From the NCBI RefSeq assembly GCF_040802235.1, contig NC_133167.1, positions 11,400,501-11,464,500 on the forward strand: 64,000 bases of DNA, written 5' to 3'. The position numbers and the translations under genes were made by a program. Source of the stretch: Manis javanica. Taxonomy: Eukaryota > Chordata > Mammalia > Pholidota > Manidae. The notes under the pieces were generated by a model, which saw nothing but the letters and a program-made list of their open reading frames with translations, did no database searches and had not been told where the DNA came from. Numbering within the stretch: the stretch's first letter is position 1; every line of letters begins with the position of its first letter. This document shows positions 37,701 through 50,056 of the stretch, piece after piece.

Positions 37701-38609
37701 GCCACCAACCTGTATCTTTCACACAAGAATTATATTTACATAAATTACCTCAAATCATGTTTATTACAAAAATTAAGCATCATTGTGATTAACTCCTAAA
37801 TGGTGAATTGATTGGGGACCCTGACAACCTTACTGGAGTGGTCCTGGGCTTGCCGTTGCCAAGGAAAAGAGCAGATTCCTGGAGATAACATACAATTTGG
37901 CTGGCCAAACCATCTGCGGAAAAACCTAAGAGTATTTACACTTAACCAACTTGTATAAATGAACATAGTGCTGACAGTATAGGGTACAAGTGGTCAGTCT
38001 GAATTAGATGGGGTTCATCATCAGGGTACAGAATGATAGAAATGTAAATAAGCAGAAAAGAAAGCAGTCAGAGTGAAAACCAAATGCGCTACCTGCCTAG
38101 CCAGCAGCACCAAGACCAGGAGCCTAGCAGAAATGTGGGCGGGCACAGGTCACTGAGACTCACAGACCGCGCAGGCATGCATAGACACCTCTGAAAGAGA
38201 AGCGTTGCGGAGAATCCTGCTCCAGCCTTCCCCACCCCCAACCCTATTATTCCAAAGGCGTGAGGGCATAGCATGAGGAAAATCGCTCAGATCTGTCACT
38301 TACCCTGGCCTCAGAGCAGGGTTTGGGGCTGCTCATATCAGGGTTTCATCTACATTGGGGCCATCACGCAAGTTGAATAAGGAGAAAATATTATGTAATT
38401 TAAAGCTATTCCTAACCACCCTCTTCAGGTCACTACTTGTTAATGAGCTTTGAAAGAAATTACCTGCACTTTTGAGGGCCAGGGCTGTACCTGATGTTTT
38501 ATGGAACTGAATCATTGGCTTTTGAAGCAGCAGTTAAATGATTATTCTAGAAACTTTTCAGTTAACATAGATGAAAATCCATGGGCTAGATTTGATTTCA
38601 AGTGAGCAG
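37701..38609. other. Unassigned sequence
   Basis: No repeat or gene recognised. About 38090-38260 is GC-richer with a few CpGs but far too short and sparse for a CpG island. Confidence 0.45.
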
Positions 38610-38745
38610 GCTTCCAACCCAGGAACACACGTTTCTGTGGTTATCAAAGCGAAGTCCTTGGATCGGGCCCGCCGCTGCGGGATCTCAAGGAGATGTGGCC
38701 GGAGAATCTGCACTGTAACAGGCCCCAGGAGTCTGTTTATGCTGG
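38610..38745. mobile_element. MER5A-like hAT miniature element, degraded
   Basis: 'gagaatctgcactgtaacag' then 'gccccaggagtctgtttatg' resembles the MER5 block 'caatctgtgttttaacaagccctccaggtgattctgatg', and the preceding 'ggatcgggcccgccgctgcg' sits where MER5 has its 'cgggccccacccc' block. Termini are not preserved. Confidence 0.45.
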
Positions 38746-39369
38746 AATCACTAGTAGGTACAGTTGAAAGCAACAGAGAGTTCAAAAACCTTCTTTTCCT
38801 CCTTGTCATCCACTGTGTAAAGTTGTAGATGTCTGGTAGATGGAACCAGACACAGATTTGCTCTTTTTCTTTCCCCGACACTGCAAAAGCCAAAAATCAT
38901 GAAATAACCAGGAGAGACTTAGATGAGAGTTGGAGGTCCAACGGAGCCTGGAGCTTCCACCCACCGAGTAATTGGCCCCCGTGTAACATAGTATTACTAG
39001 TTTCTGAAAAATCTTTGAAGTGTACATGGCTCAAAAGAAACTAATAATGTAATTCTAGAAGTCCACATTTGTTTCCTTAGATACATAACACTGCACAAAC
39101 AATTTGGTTGCAATTTCAAGGCAGTGGTTTCACAGTTACTGGATTAAACTATGGTGCTCTTTCATAAGATGAGATGGACTGATAGCACTTCAAGGTTTTT
39201 GCAAGTGTCACAATTTAAAATTATAACTTAGCCTTCTTAGCCTTCTTGCAATGATATTTTTAGCTGATTCCTCCTGCTTATAAGTATGTGTCCATATTTT
39301 ATTCCCATTGCGTTTAACTTAATGATCACAGAGGCTTCCTTTTCAACTAAGTCAATACACAACTTTTCC

Positions 39370-39402
39370 AAAAAAAAAAGAAAGAAAGAAAGAAAAGAAA
39401 AG
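39370..39402. repeat. A-rich / (GAAA)n tract
   Basis: An A10 run followed by GAAA units. It could be the tail of a lost retroposon, but no body is visible on its left. Confidence 0.85.
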
Positions 39403-39860
39403 TGTTACATTTAGCTCTTAAGGAAAGTGGGTCATCAGCAAAAAGGTGCCTCTAAGTTACTGCCAAGAAATACTTCTACAAACCTTACTTTTGAACCTCC
39501 TTCCTTCAAATTTATCTTCCTTTCCAAAACCTGTAGCACCCTTTAATTAAGTGACCTAACCTTGGGGACAAAAGAGAAAGAGGCCGAGCTGTGAGAGTCA
39601 AAGCAAGCAGGCAAGAAAGCTGGAAAACGCTGATGAATCACTATGTATTCTGAACGAGTGAGGTCATGCATTTTTTCCCATGAATAGTTAACTCCCTTTT
39701 TACTATGGGCTACATCATCCATTTTATTTGGGAGTATTTTGTTTGGATGTCAGGGGTATTTGTTCCTCTGACCACCCTCCCCCACATAGAAACCACATTT
39801 TATCTATAAACACAGGACACTGTATCCTTTGAAGCAGGTAGCCCCAGCACTGCTCAGGTG

Positions 39861-39873
39861 TTACCTTTGACCT
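39861..39873 (-). promoter_or_regulatory. DR1-like nuclear-receptor motif
   Basis: On the minus strand the site reads AGGTCAAAGGTAA, one base off a perfect direct repeat of AGGTCA with 1-base spacing, the type bound by HNF4, COUP-TF or RXR dimers. There is no gene nearby in the window, so a role is speculative. Confidence 0.25.
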
Positions 39874-41869
39874 TAAGAGAACTTTTATTTTTCTCTCCAC
39901 TTCTCAGCCCAGATTCTATTTTCATGCCAACATGACATTGTGTCCTTTCTTATGAAGGGTTTGCCAGTTGTGTGGGACTTGCCAAGTCGTACCAAAATAT
40001 TTGATATATATTTAACATATGGTATGTTGAACTGCAAGGAGTTACTGGCCAAGTACATCACCCCTGTTAGAACAGGCAGCTTGATCTAACTCAGATTATG
40101 TATAAAAGTATGTATATGTGTGTGCTGATTAAGAAACATTAATAAACCAGAAAGGCTACCTAGTTCTTTTATGTTCATAGTTGGCTCACGGTAGATTTTC
40201 AATAAATTTTTAATTATTGAATTTGTAAAGAAATCAAAGCTTATTTCCTTTTCTGATATAATGGAAAATGAGAATCTAAAAATTTGAAGTCTAGTAGCTA
40301 CTTTAAATGCTATAATGTTTCTTTTAAAATTAAATTATATCTAAGATATAAAGGTGTGCATCTATAATTATTACATTAGTGATGGAGAAAACTTTAATTG
40401 AGCTATTATAATTAGGGGATTCAATTTAATACTGCTACCTTAATTTCCAGAATAGAATAATAGAATCTTACACGTGGATATTCTGTGAGAACTTCAGCCT
40501 AACAGTCATCTTTTAGAATTTGAGAATTGATTCCAAGTTAATCAGTGTGAATCATCTGTAACTGATTCAAAATTTAAATACTTCTCAGTTTTACAGGTAA
40601 ATGTAAGCCCCTGGATTTTGAAACGTGATCTCCTAGGGAATCCCTGATCCTCCACTGAGGGAGCTGTCAGAATAGGCTCTGAAAAGTAGGTACCACATAA
40701 GTAAAAAGTACCTTTGAAGCTACCAGGACATCATCTGTGCAAGGCGAGGGACAGGGACCAGGGTGCTGGCTTGACCTCCTCACTTCTCAGAACCTGTATG
40801 GCACTGGCTGGCTGACCTTTGGCTAACACCTAGCTGGATTCCCCAAAACTTTAATGGCTGATTGATTCTCAGTGAACTGCTGTCAGATAAGCAGGGGGTT
40901 TCAAGATGAGGTGGAGCGAAGACAGAAGATCCCAGAGACAATGCCATTGAGGGGTAAGAGAAAGGCTTACCTTTCTTGCTGCTCATTCTATTTCTCCTCT
41001 TCTCCCTGTTTCTCTTTCTCCTTTATATCTCTCTAATTCTCTCTCAGCTTCTCTCTTTCCCTCTTCTTACTGGTATCTAACTTCCCATTAGCAACTTATA
41101 AAATGCATACCACCCTTTTTCCCATGGGTATGTTGATTCTATCAATTCCTTTAACTGGTAAATTGACAAGTAGAATTCAAATTACTCCAACCAACTTTTG
41201 TTTAAGGCCAAGCAGTTTTCTTAGGAATAAGTTACATTTGCTGACCTCAGTGAGCTTAAAATATGGACAGAGGCTGTGTTGGAAGAGATTATCAAGAGTA
41301 TGTGACCTCTGGTTGGCCAGAGAGGTGGACATGGGCAAGCAAAGGCTCCTTACCTCCTCCCCTGTGCTTGGGATGTACAACTAACTCACCTAGTAGTCTC
41401 AGATTAGCAGCTGTTTCAAGGATGCAACCTTGAGAGAGTAAGGTGTTGTTGAGACCACTTGAACCAAATACAGGATGGAACCCAGTTTAGGTCTCTATAG
41501 AAACTTTTAAGATTCTCGGAGCAAGTTCAGAGAGTTACTTGTCATGTGGCTGCCCAAGACAAGCATACTCGTGTGTAAATTCTCTTGCTTATTAATGTGC
41601 CACCTATCTGTCTACAGTGACCTGTATCTTTCCCCGGACTCTCTTTGTCCTCAATTTACAGGTGTTAGTTTCAAACTTCACCTGCAGAACTTCCAAGGTC
41701 ACCAACAGCCTGAGAGAGGTGAGCAAATAATGATTCTTCAGTTTCCATAAGTAGGGACAGATTTGATCACATCTACCTGAATGAGCCTGAATAGGCTTCA
41801 TGAAGCAGGCAATGGATAAACTGATCAACAATTTACCACCCCAGATAAATGTGGGAAGGAATCTTAAAT

Positions 41870-42180
41870 TGTTTCATATTTATTAGAAGAAGAAAAGGCT
41901 GAATAAGGAGGGTGGAACCAGTCTGGGGAGAGCCTCACAGGTCAGACCCAACAGTTAATAGATAACTAGGTAGTGCTGATTCTTTGAAAATACTTTAACC
42001 TATAGAAGTGACATATTTGTACGTGTGAGTTATGTGATCCAAAATGACCTGACTCAACTGGGGGAACAAAATGAATTGGTCAAAATGAAACAGATGCCGA
42101 TGGAGTATGAGGCACATTGGGATGGCGATGATGGTGATGAGATGGTGCGTCTTTGGCTCTGCCAAAGTGAGCGGTCACCC
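41870..42180 (-). mobile_element. Possible LINE-2 fragment, antisense
   Basis: 'gaagtgacatatttgtacgt' followed by 'gtgagttatgtgatcc' and the purine-rich right half loosely follow antisense L2 interior sequence. Weak. Confidence 0.35.
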
Positions 42181-43429
42181 CAAACATTTTGAGAGCTGTA
42201 CATTTTACTCGTGGTACTGGTGTCTGATTTCAACCAGAATCAAACTGATCAGCAAGTCATTCTAAATTTTTCTTCAGATCCACAAGTGCAAAATAAAACA
42301 AAAGACATTTAAGACAGGAATTTCAGCCCAGCCCCATGAAAATCTACCAAGAAAGAAATGTTTCTTTAGCAAATAGGCAAGAAAATAATTAGATGGTGCT
42401 TTTATAAATTCATTTTTTTTCCAGTGGATCAATACTGATTGTCCGCTTTTACCAGCCTGTTTCAGGGACAGAGGCATCCCTCTCTCATGTTAGGGAAATC
42501 TAGTTCCTTGTGGTAGAAGCTCAGTGTATCAACGTATACTGAGTATATCACGTGACGATGCTCTATTGCATTTTGAAGTCATTTGAATATCATCTGAAAT
42601 GCAGTATTATTTTTAAACCATTTTGGGTTATCTGTCTTTTTCACATTTCCCTTATACACTAAATATTATCCTAGGATTTGCATATGTAGTACATATTAAT
42701 CTATATGACATATGGTACTGGGAAACATTTTTACTAATAAGAAAATTTGCAAGAGAAATATTTCTCATTACTTATGTTCAAGAATCCTAATAAACTCCTG
42801 TTTGCTAAAATGTTTCTTACCCTCTGAAGAAGTAAAACTGTTATTTTTTGCTTCTGGTTTAACTTGTAAAATCAGTTTTCATAGGCTACAATCATCATTA
42901 TTTTCTGTAAGTCATTTCCTAAATACATATATTCATACGTTGAATTCCACACCTGGCCTCCTGGGATGTAAGTGGTATGAACTATTTTTGAAGTAGAAAA
43001 AAAGCTGTTAAGATAGTCTGATGATGCTTGTCTTGAATATCACTTTCCCAACATCAAGGGTTACACCTGGAAACTGTTCATTACATCCAAAAAGGCAGGG
43101 CCTCCTTGGGATGTGTCTCATCAGGATGACTAATACAAAGTCATTTTGCTCATAAATCTGCCTATTCTCCCACCATCTGTTATTTGCATTTTTCCAGAAA
43201 GTTAAAAAAAAATACTGCTGGAATGTTTTGATCCAACTGTACTTAATTCACATGGTTTACTGTTTTAGTTCCCAAGATGACATTTCAACCAAGCCTGTGG
43301 TGGAGTGTTTCATCGGAGTATCTTCTACGATGGTAATTCCTGGTGAGACATCTAGAGGCAAAAGGGGGAACTGCTTAAAAATTCAATCATCAGTAGTATT
43401 TTGCTTCAAATCAATATTGAGATAAAAAA
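42181..43429. other. Unassigned AT-rich sequence
   Basis: No repeat or gene recognised. Confidence 0.45.
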
Positions 43430-43745
43430 TTCCAGCAGTCTGTGCAGCAGTCACTGAATATGAACTCATAAATCCTCACATGCTTTAATTTCAAGCATGC
43501 CAGAGCTGTGAGTTTAACAGTGTCCTTGAATTTGCAATGCTTTGTTAAAATGATTTGTATAGTTTTTATGCAAATGAATGAAGCTGTTCAGCACCAAAGA
43601 AGATATATATTTCTGATTTAATGAAAATACATACTTCTCAAATGCATGTTATGTATTAAGTTTGGATGTAAAACATTTATGGCATTTGGCATGGACAAAT
43701 GCAAGATAATGCCTGATCAAAGCTGTTGATCTAGGTAATGTCTTA
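43430..43745. other. Repeat-free stretch, candidate conserved non-coding element
   Basis: Contains an octamer ATGCAAAT (about 43569-43576), a TCF/LEF-like ATCAAAG (about 43717-43723), several TGATTT/ATTTAAT words and 'catgctttaatttcaagcat', with no transposon signature. The character fits an enhancer. This is inference only. Confidence 0.3.
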
Positions 43746-43794
43746 TTCAAGCCAAAAGGCACATATAACACTTGTGAGAAAACAAATAACATTA

Positions 43795-44010
43795 GTCATC
43801 CTACCACATAGGCGGCACCTCTGCTTGGCGTTGGTCATACAGTAGTGAAAGAGCAGATATGCCCTGTCTCCATGGAACTTCTAGTCTAGTGCGGAGAGAT
43901 AGAGACTTTACAAAGCTACAACAGAAAGATGTGCAATTACAAGTCACACTAAGTGCAATGAAGGATTGAAGAGTATGAATGCATGGGACCACAGGTAGGC
44001 ATTGACAGAG
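43795..44010 (-). mobile_element. LINE-2 fragment, antisense
   Basis: 'gttggtcatacagtagtgaa', then 'atgccctgtctccatggaac' and 'ttctagtctagtgcggagag' match antisense L2 ('...tacagcagtgaacaaaacagacaaggtccctgccctcatggagcttacattctagtgggggag'). Confidence 0.8.
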
Positions 44011-44039
44011 GTGCCTTTAGATGTCATCCATTGACCAAA

Positions 44040-44130
44040 CACAGCATTTCCCAGTTAAAGAACGTAAGGTCTAATGAGATAAAGATTGTTCAAGGCCACA
44101 CCACTAGTATGTGGACTATTTCAGATTAGA
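44040..44130 (-). mobile_element. MIR SINE fragment, antisense
   Basis: 'taatgagataaagattgttc' then 'aaggccacaccactagtatg' matches the antisense MIR 'gaggttaagtgacttgcccaaggtcacacagctagta'. Confidence 0.6.
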
Positions 44131-44299
44131 CATAGAGAAAATTTCAATCAGTTGATTTCTACAAAACTAAAATAAATTACATAAAATTCAAATGACTTTC
44201 CCAGTTTTGCCAGGGAGTGATAAAAGTAGAAAAAAGAACAGGAAAAAGATTCTTGGTTTGCAAGTGCCAATAGAGAAGCAAAATCGGTGATTCTTTTTA

Positions 44300-44620
44300 G
44301 GAGGTTCTGTCAGTCAGGCTAAGTTAAGTGGTATTATGATAACAAACAATCCTAAAACCTCAGGATATTACAAGACAAATCTACTTCTCGTTCACATTCT
44401 ATGTCCTTTTGGCTCCAGTTGGTCTTCGTTTCAGGGAAGGAGACAAAGGGAGAAGCTTTCTCACTGGAGCGCCACTGCTTGTGACGGCAGAAGGCAGGTG
44501 AATGTGCGGCTCTTGAAGCTTCTACTCGGAAGTGTTGCTTGTCGGTTCTGCTCGCAAGGTGAGTACAAGGTTTCATCTCAGTATAGTTCTGCTATATATG
44601 GATGAATAAGAAATATAACC
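44300..44620 (+). mobile_element. Dispersed repeat, family B (unnamed), second copy
   Basis: Shares with the copy at 21170-21490 the blocks 'aaacctcaggatattacaag', 'ctacttctcgttcacattct', and 'ttctactcggaagtgttgct' followed by 'tgtcggttctgctcgcaagg'. More CpG sites remain here than in the other copy. Confidence 0.65.
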
Positions 44621-46389
44621 TGTCACACACATGATCATACATGTATTTCATATGGGATGTCAGTGAAGGGTCCTGACAGTTGCCTGGATTAATTCTTGGC
44701 TTCACACCTGCTGGCTCCCTCAGTTGGTCTCTGCTTTCTCCTGCAATATCTCACTTCTCTTGTGGTGGGGCCCCTTCCCCTCTATGCTTTAGCCCATAGA
44801 CTCTGGGTCCAACCTCTCTCTTAAAGAACAAAATACCTCCATGTCACATCTAAGTCACTCGTTTGAAGCAGGTCTAATGAAAGCACTGTGCCATGCTTCT
44901 GTGGCAGCCGCAGGTGGATGGTGATGTGGACGGAAAGTTCATTTCCTGCTAGACTTAAACCTCAAAGGATACAAAGTAGAAGTTGCTACTGTCATCTTCA
45001 CATTCAGAGCTTGAGAGGGAAGCCCAATACGATGAAGTTAGAGAACCCAGTGTCCTTGTGACAATGTTTGAGCTCCTGAATGAAGCTGTTCATGAAGAAA
45101 GCCCTCTCCTGGGCTTTCCAGTTATTGAGATGATTTTGCTGTTATAACTAATTTGTTTTGAGCTTTCAATATTTGCAACTGGAAATATGTAATAAATATT
45201 TTAAACAACTTCCTATGAATCTATGCTTCCTGTTATGCTAAAAAAAAAACTCTTCAAAGGAAACAATTAGATTAGATGGTATCCAGGCACAACATTCTGG
45301 GCTTCCACTGTAGGCCATAATTAAGGCTCTAATACAAAAGCATTAATATTTATATCTAATTGGGATTGGACTTTGAGCTCTTCTCTCAATGCTGGTGACC
45401 AGAACTGCTCTATTTTCCTGGCACTGCAACATTATTTTATGACCTAAATACTCTAAAATCACCCCTATAGGATGCACAAAATAAAGTATGCTGGTATAAT
45501 TTCAACTGTCTTTAAAGCATTGTTTTGGAAGATTCCAGAACCCAGCCCATACAGGCGCTGGGTCTTCCCTTTGCAGGGTCCCATGGGGCTCACAGACTGT
45601 CATCTGTCAGCACCATCTCTGCGGTATTTGGGTCGTGCTCTAGCTTCCCATTTTGGTGGTTTCAACCAGCAAATGCTCAAAACTCTTTCTGGAATTTTCA
45701 TCATTGTCATTTTTGCTATAGGTCCCTCAGGAGTGATCTACTTGGGTCCTTCATTTCCACGAAATTCATTTTTTCTGTTTGACCTAATTCTGGAAACCTG
45801 AGAACACATGATAGGTATAAAGAATTATTAACCAGTTTTCACTCTAAGTTGGGAATCAAGAGCAATCCGTATGGGTCATCCATGAATCTTTAGAGTAGCT
45901 TTATTCTTCAAGAAGTCAGAGAAAAAGCCTCTGAATCCTTGAAAACATAAAATCATGAAATAAGAAACAAACAATACTCCTAGAACCCTCATCATTCTAC
46001 CAGATTTCACAGTGACTGGGGATTAGCCCAATAAAATAACATGTTTTTCTTTGCTCATAGGATGCTGAAAAAACTGCCCTGTGATGTCGCTCTAAGCATG
46101 TTTTACCAAAAACTTACTTTCAACTTCATAATAAAACAATTTGCAACTTGAAAAATAAAGTTTTGTTATTTTTTTAGGGAAAACTAGATTTAGGGATTCT
46201 GAGATTACTTAGTGGGGGAGCTTGGTCATCCTGACTTAAAAAAAGAATTTAAGTCATAATGACCTGTTTATAGGTCCATAAACAATGTTACAAAGTGGTA
46301 ATGAAAGACTTCAAATTACAAGTAGTGGTTTTTGCAACAACATGAGGAAACAGTAAAGCTGTTTCAAACCTGGTAGCAATTCAATTTCA
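44621..46389. other. Unassigned sequence
   Basis: No transposon or gene recognised. A plus-strand frame of 109 codons (45472-45801) and an overlapping one of 85 codons have no known domain. Confidence 0.4.
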
Positions 46390-46640
46390 CAAACAATACT
46401 TAGCTCTTAATACATGTAAAGCACCATGCTAAATATGGTAGGTGCAAATGGATAGATGAAACGCAATCTCTGTACTCAGCAAGTTGGTACTGTCTCAGAA
46501 AATAAAGCCAGCATAGGTACATATGGATGGGCTTTAGGATGGAATAGGTCCTCCATGGTAAGGGAAGAAGGTCAGAAAATACTTCCTGGAGGAAATACAA
46601 ACTGAGGCACATTTTGTGAGGTTTGAAGCCATAAATTTAA
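46390..46640 (-). mobile_element. LINE-2 fragment, antisense
   Basis: 'agcaccatgctaaatatggt' then 'agatgaaacgcaatctctgt', and later 'ggtcagaaaatacttcctgg' with 'aaactgaggcacattttgtg', follow antisense L2 ('ggaaggcttcctggaggaggtgacatttgagc'). Confidence 0.75.
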
Positions 46641-46714
46641 AATGACAATGGTAACAAGAATTCGAGCAAAAACAGAAATAGCCAAAATAATAAGGAATGT
46701 TTACTTTAGTAAGG

Positions 46715-46920
46715 TATTACAAATTCTACTGATAATCTTATAAAGATCACGTGACTTTATCCTCATAGTGACCCTAAGACGAGATAAAGTCTCCTTATTT
46801 TAGGGACAAGCATAGATTCAGTGAAAGGGTTTAAATAACTTGCTTACACCACAGAGGTAGCAGTAGAAGAGTAGAGGATTTGCCCCTCATCCCTCTCACT
46901 TCAGAGCCTGAGCATTCACT
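46715..46920 (-). mobile_element. MIR SINE, antisense
   Basis: 'tcctcatagtgaccctaaga', 'tctccttattttagggacaa' and 'taaataacttgcttacacca' then 'cagaggtagcagtagaagag' match antisense MIR in order. Confidence 0.75.
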
Positions 46921-49129
46921 GTGTCTTAGACTAATGCTACTTTTTCCTTCTCTGTGGAACACACCCACCCTGTTCCGGCTTCTAGTATCTCTAAAGAAGG
47001 AATCTAGCCCGACCTGCTCTGTTCTAGGGCTACCATTCCAACAGTCATGGCAGATGTCAATGCTGACAGCGCTGAGGATGTGGAGGTGAGTCAGCAAGGG
47101 TGACAGGGTTCCCAGGACTGTCTGATTCAATCACAGAGCCCAGGGTAGTCCTAGAAGCCCCTGAACCCCATGCAGGTGGGAAATTTCCTCCATGTGTGAT
47201 AGCCATCCTGTACACCTTACTTTTACCAACAGGGGGTGAGAATATATTTCCTTCAAAACCAGGTAAATTGGGAATTAACTAGAGGTAAACATGCCACCAA
47301 ATGATGCTGTGTCCATTAGTTTAAAATCCTCAAGGGGAAGAACTGAAGAACTAGACTAAAGTCACCATATTCTCTGAAGTGGTACAAATTGTATTAGAGT
47401 GTGAATTCCATTCGAACTGTGATGTCTTGAAGTTCTGCCCAGAGTTTTGATGGGCTAACCATAAAATTCTTAAGGAGTAGAGATTACACATTGTGACTAT
47501 GACTATTTAGGCATTTTTGGGGGGAATCTTTTTTAAGGAATATCCTTGAAATCATCTTACTGTACTGTGGCAATCCGACTGGAATTTTAAAAGAACAATA
47601 GATTTGTCAGCCTAAATCTAGAGGTTGTCATGAAGAATTATGGTATTTGATTTTGTTCTTTGAAGATACTAAAGATAAATATGTCTTCATTTCTCCTTTG
47701 ATGGACATTTCCCCATGGGGACCCACCTTATTTATTGATTGCTGAAACTTGAGGGTCTTTTAGTGTTTGGTGTTATTTTTATGTGATGTTATTTCTTTAC
47801 CGTTTAATTGCTTCAGCCCAGAATTTGCCTGTGGGCTCTTTGAGTTGTGACAAACCAGCTGGTACATGACAAGTTGCCAGAATTAACGGCCGCCTGTCAC
47901 ACTTCATTTCCAGCTGTGACACCAAATGATGAGCAGAAGCCCAGTTTTGCATGGACCCATTTCTTTCACCTCAGGAAATTGTCTTCATGCCTTTGAGCTG
48001 TTAAAAGGAAAAGAACGTATCCACAATAGCCTATACCTAATTCATCATCTCTTTAATGCTTGTCTCATATTGCCTTTTAGCAATTACTGAAAGGTCATAC
48101 AAATTAAAAAGACAGGTCTGAGATGCAAATGAAGAACAAAGCAAATTCTTAAGGAACTGCATGAAAAATAAGGCAACTTTTAAGGGGAAAAAGATGGACA
48201 TCTCATACGATAATTTCCGGGACAACAAAACATTATAATAATATATTGGGGAAAATACTATAGTTGTGTTCTGTAAAGGAGACAATATGTAAGGAGCTAG
48301 AGAAAAAAGTATTGCATTTTTAATTAGAATTTGTTTTGTCATATTCATCTTGATGTTTAAATCAAAGATTGCCATGCCTGATGTCTTAAAAAAGTAACCA
48401 AGTTCATAATATACTTCACTCATCTTTAAAGATTAAAGTTTAAAATGTCTAACATTATACTTCAATTTGGGGGGAATTAAAGAACATCTAAGCATATTGT
48501 TTGTTTTATTTTTAGTATGGAAGAAGACTTCTGTAAACACTCAATATACATCATAGAAAAAAATCATACTATCTTCACTACATAAAGATAAAAAGATTAA
48601 CTAAGCTTGAGCAACACGAGAGTAAAGGGAAAGTTAGAATTTGAGTGATGCATACGTATGAAAAAGGAAAACTCTGTAAGTAAGAACAACTGAATGAGAT
48701 GAAAAAACATAGGACTAAATATATCAGTGGTTTTAAAATACTATATTTTTGTTTAAACTTCACATTAAAAGTTAAAGACACACAAATTCAATCATAAAGC
48801 AAAATAGTTTTTATGTGTGATAAATACAACCAGTCCAAATACAAGATCACAGGATGAAAGTAAAGCACAGAGAATAGTAAATAGTTCTGTAATATTGTTT
48901 TGTGCTGCAAGGTAGTAATTACCCTACTTGGGATGAGCAATTAATAATGCAGACTATTGTCAACAACAATAAAAAAAGAAATACAGCTAAACAAACTGGC
49001 CAAAGAGTAAAAATAGTAATGAAAGAAATAAGATATAAAAGGCACAGAAAGACAGGAAAGAATATAAAAAATGTCCAGTCACCAAAAGCATTTGCCTAGA
49101 CTCCTAAAAGGCCCACAGCTATGAATGCT
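46921..49129. other. Unassigned sequence
   Basis: No transposon recognised. It contains an exon-like ATG-to-donor segment at 47047-47087, a repeat-free segment at 47790-47960, and a 128-codon minus-strand frame (48037-48423) with a hydrophobic, AT-driven product I do not recognise. Confidence 0.4.
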
Positions 49130-49260
49130 TAAATTCTGAGTAATATGAAATCAAAATGAGAGGCTTACGTGACTTGTCCTCAATCACTGGGTATATACAT
49201 GATAGAACAAGAAATTAAACTACATAATAGTTAAAACCCAGTGTTCTTTCCATGCTGATC
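49130..49260 (-). mobile_element. MIR SINE fragment, antisense
   Basis: 'tgacttgtcctcaatcactg', and later 'aaacccagtgttctttccat', match the antisense MIR 'gtgacttgcccaaggtcac...aacccaggtct...tctttcc'. Confidence 0.5.
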
Positions 49261-49779
49261 AAGTTTTCAAAGTATGGTCAGTACTGGAACCTGGAAATGA
49301 GTTAGATGCCATTGACATGAATTCACACATGTACCACTTTAAGCCTTTATGTTCCTCAAGTCCAGCAACGTGCGATAATTTTCAGAGGTTGGAAAGACTA
49401 CTGTCACTAGTAGGATCCAGTGCGAAGCGTGAACACTTAGCCTTTGCGATCCCTTTACCTTTTTCTCCCCGAGTCCTCCACAGAGCCCTCCACTTGCCCT
49501 CTGCTCCTGTTCCCTGTCACCAGGGCTCCGGCACATCTGGTCGTGGAGGGACTCTTGGAGCTGAGGTGGCATTTCATGGCTTTTGGTTCTCCCCAAGTTC
49601 AAGCCTCCTTGTCTTAATCATAGGTGCAAATGAGAGAGGCTGGAAGACTGAGCAGAGAGAAATCACCATCCCTGGTGTAGCTCAGAGAGGGACCTCACTT
49701 GTCTTGTGCTCAGGATACTCATAAGACAAAACAAAATGAAAAATATCCTTCATCCCCATCCACAGAATGCTCCAACCAG
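49261..49779. other. Unassigned sequence with a 135-codon open frame
   Basis: A plus-strand frame (49317-49724) stays open for 135 codons. It has no recognised domain, and a minus-strand frame of 87 codons overlaps it. I treat it as chance. Confidence 0.4.
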
Positions 49780-50000
49780 TAATGCTGTATCAAAAAATAG
49801 CAAACTGATCATCCCAGACCCCTTAACTGTTGAAGTCCATATTATTTATTTCCAACTTATATTATACATTTGTTGTTTTCAAATGTCTGTCTTTCTGAAA
49901 GAGCATATGCTACATGAGGGCAGAGGTTATGTCTGGTTTGTTTACTATCTCCCCAATGCCCTGCTATACACAGTAGAGGCTCAATAAATGTTTGTGGGTT
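49780..50000 (+). mobile_element. LINE-2 3' end, sense
   Basis: 'gctacatgagggcagaggtt', 'atgtctggtttgtttactat' and 'cagtagaggctcaataaatg' are the classic L2 3' end. Confidence 0.85.
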
Positions 50001-50056
50001 GAAAGGAAGAAAGAAAGCAATGAAGAAAGGAAGGAAGAGAAACAAATTGAAAGAGA
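50001..50056. repeat. Purine-rich (GAAG/GGAA)n tract
   Basis: A strand-biased purine run directly after the L2 tail, probably grown from the tail's own short repeats. Confidence 0.8.

Larger units (their letters stand above)
38746..41869. other. Unassigned sequence
   Basis: About 3 kb with no certain transposon or gene. A small fragment near 40170-40220 ('ggctcacggtagattttcaa') could be an L2 tail. It also holds an A-rich/GAAA tract (39370-39402) and a nuclear-receptor-like site (39861-39873). Confidence 0.4.

Noticed and set aside
38090..38260. GC-richer patch as a CpG island
   Set aside because: Too short and too few CpGs.
48037..48423. 128-codon minus-strand frame
   Set aside because: Hydrophobic, AT-driven product with no recognised domain or gene context.
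49317..49724. 135-codon plus-strand frame
   Set aside because: No recognised domain; an opposite-strand frame overlaps it; no promoter or splice pattern.
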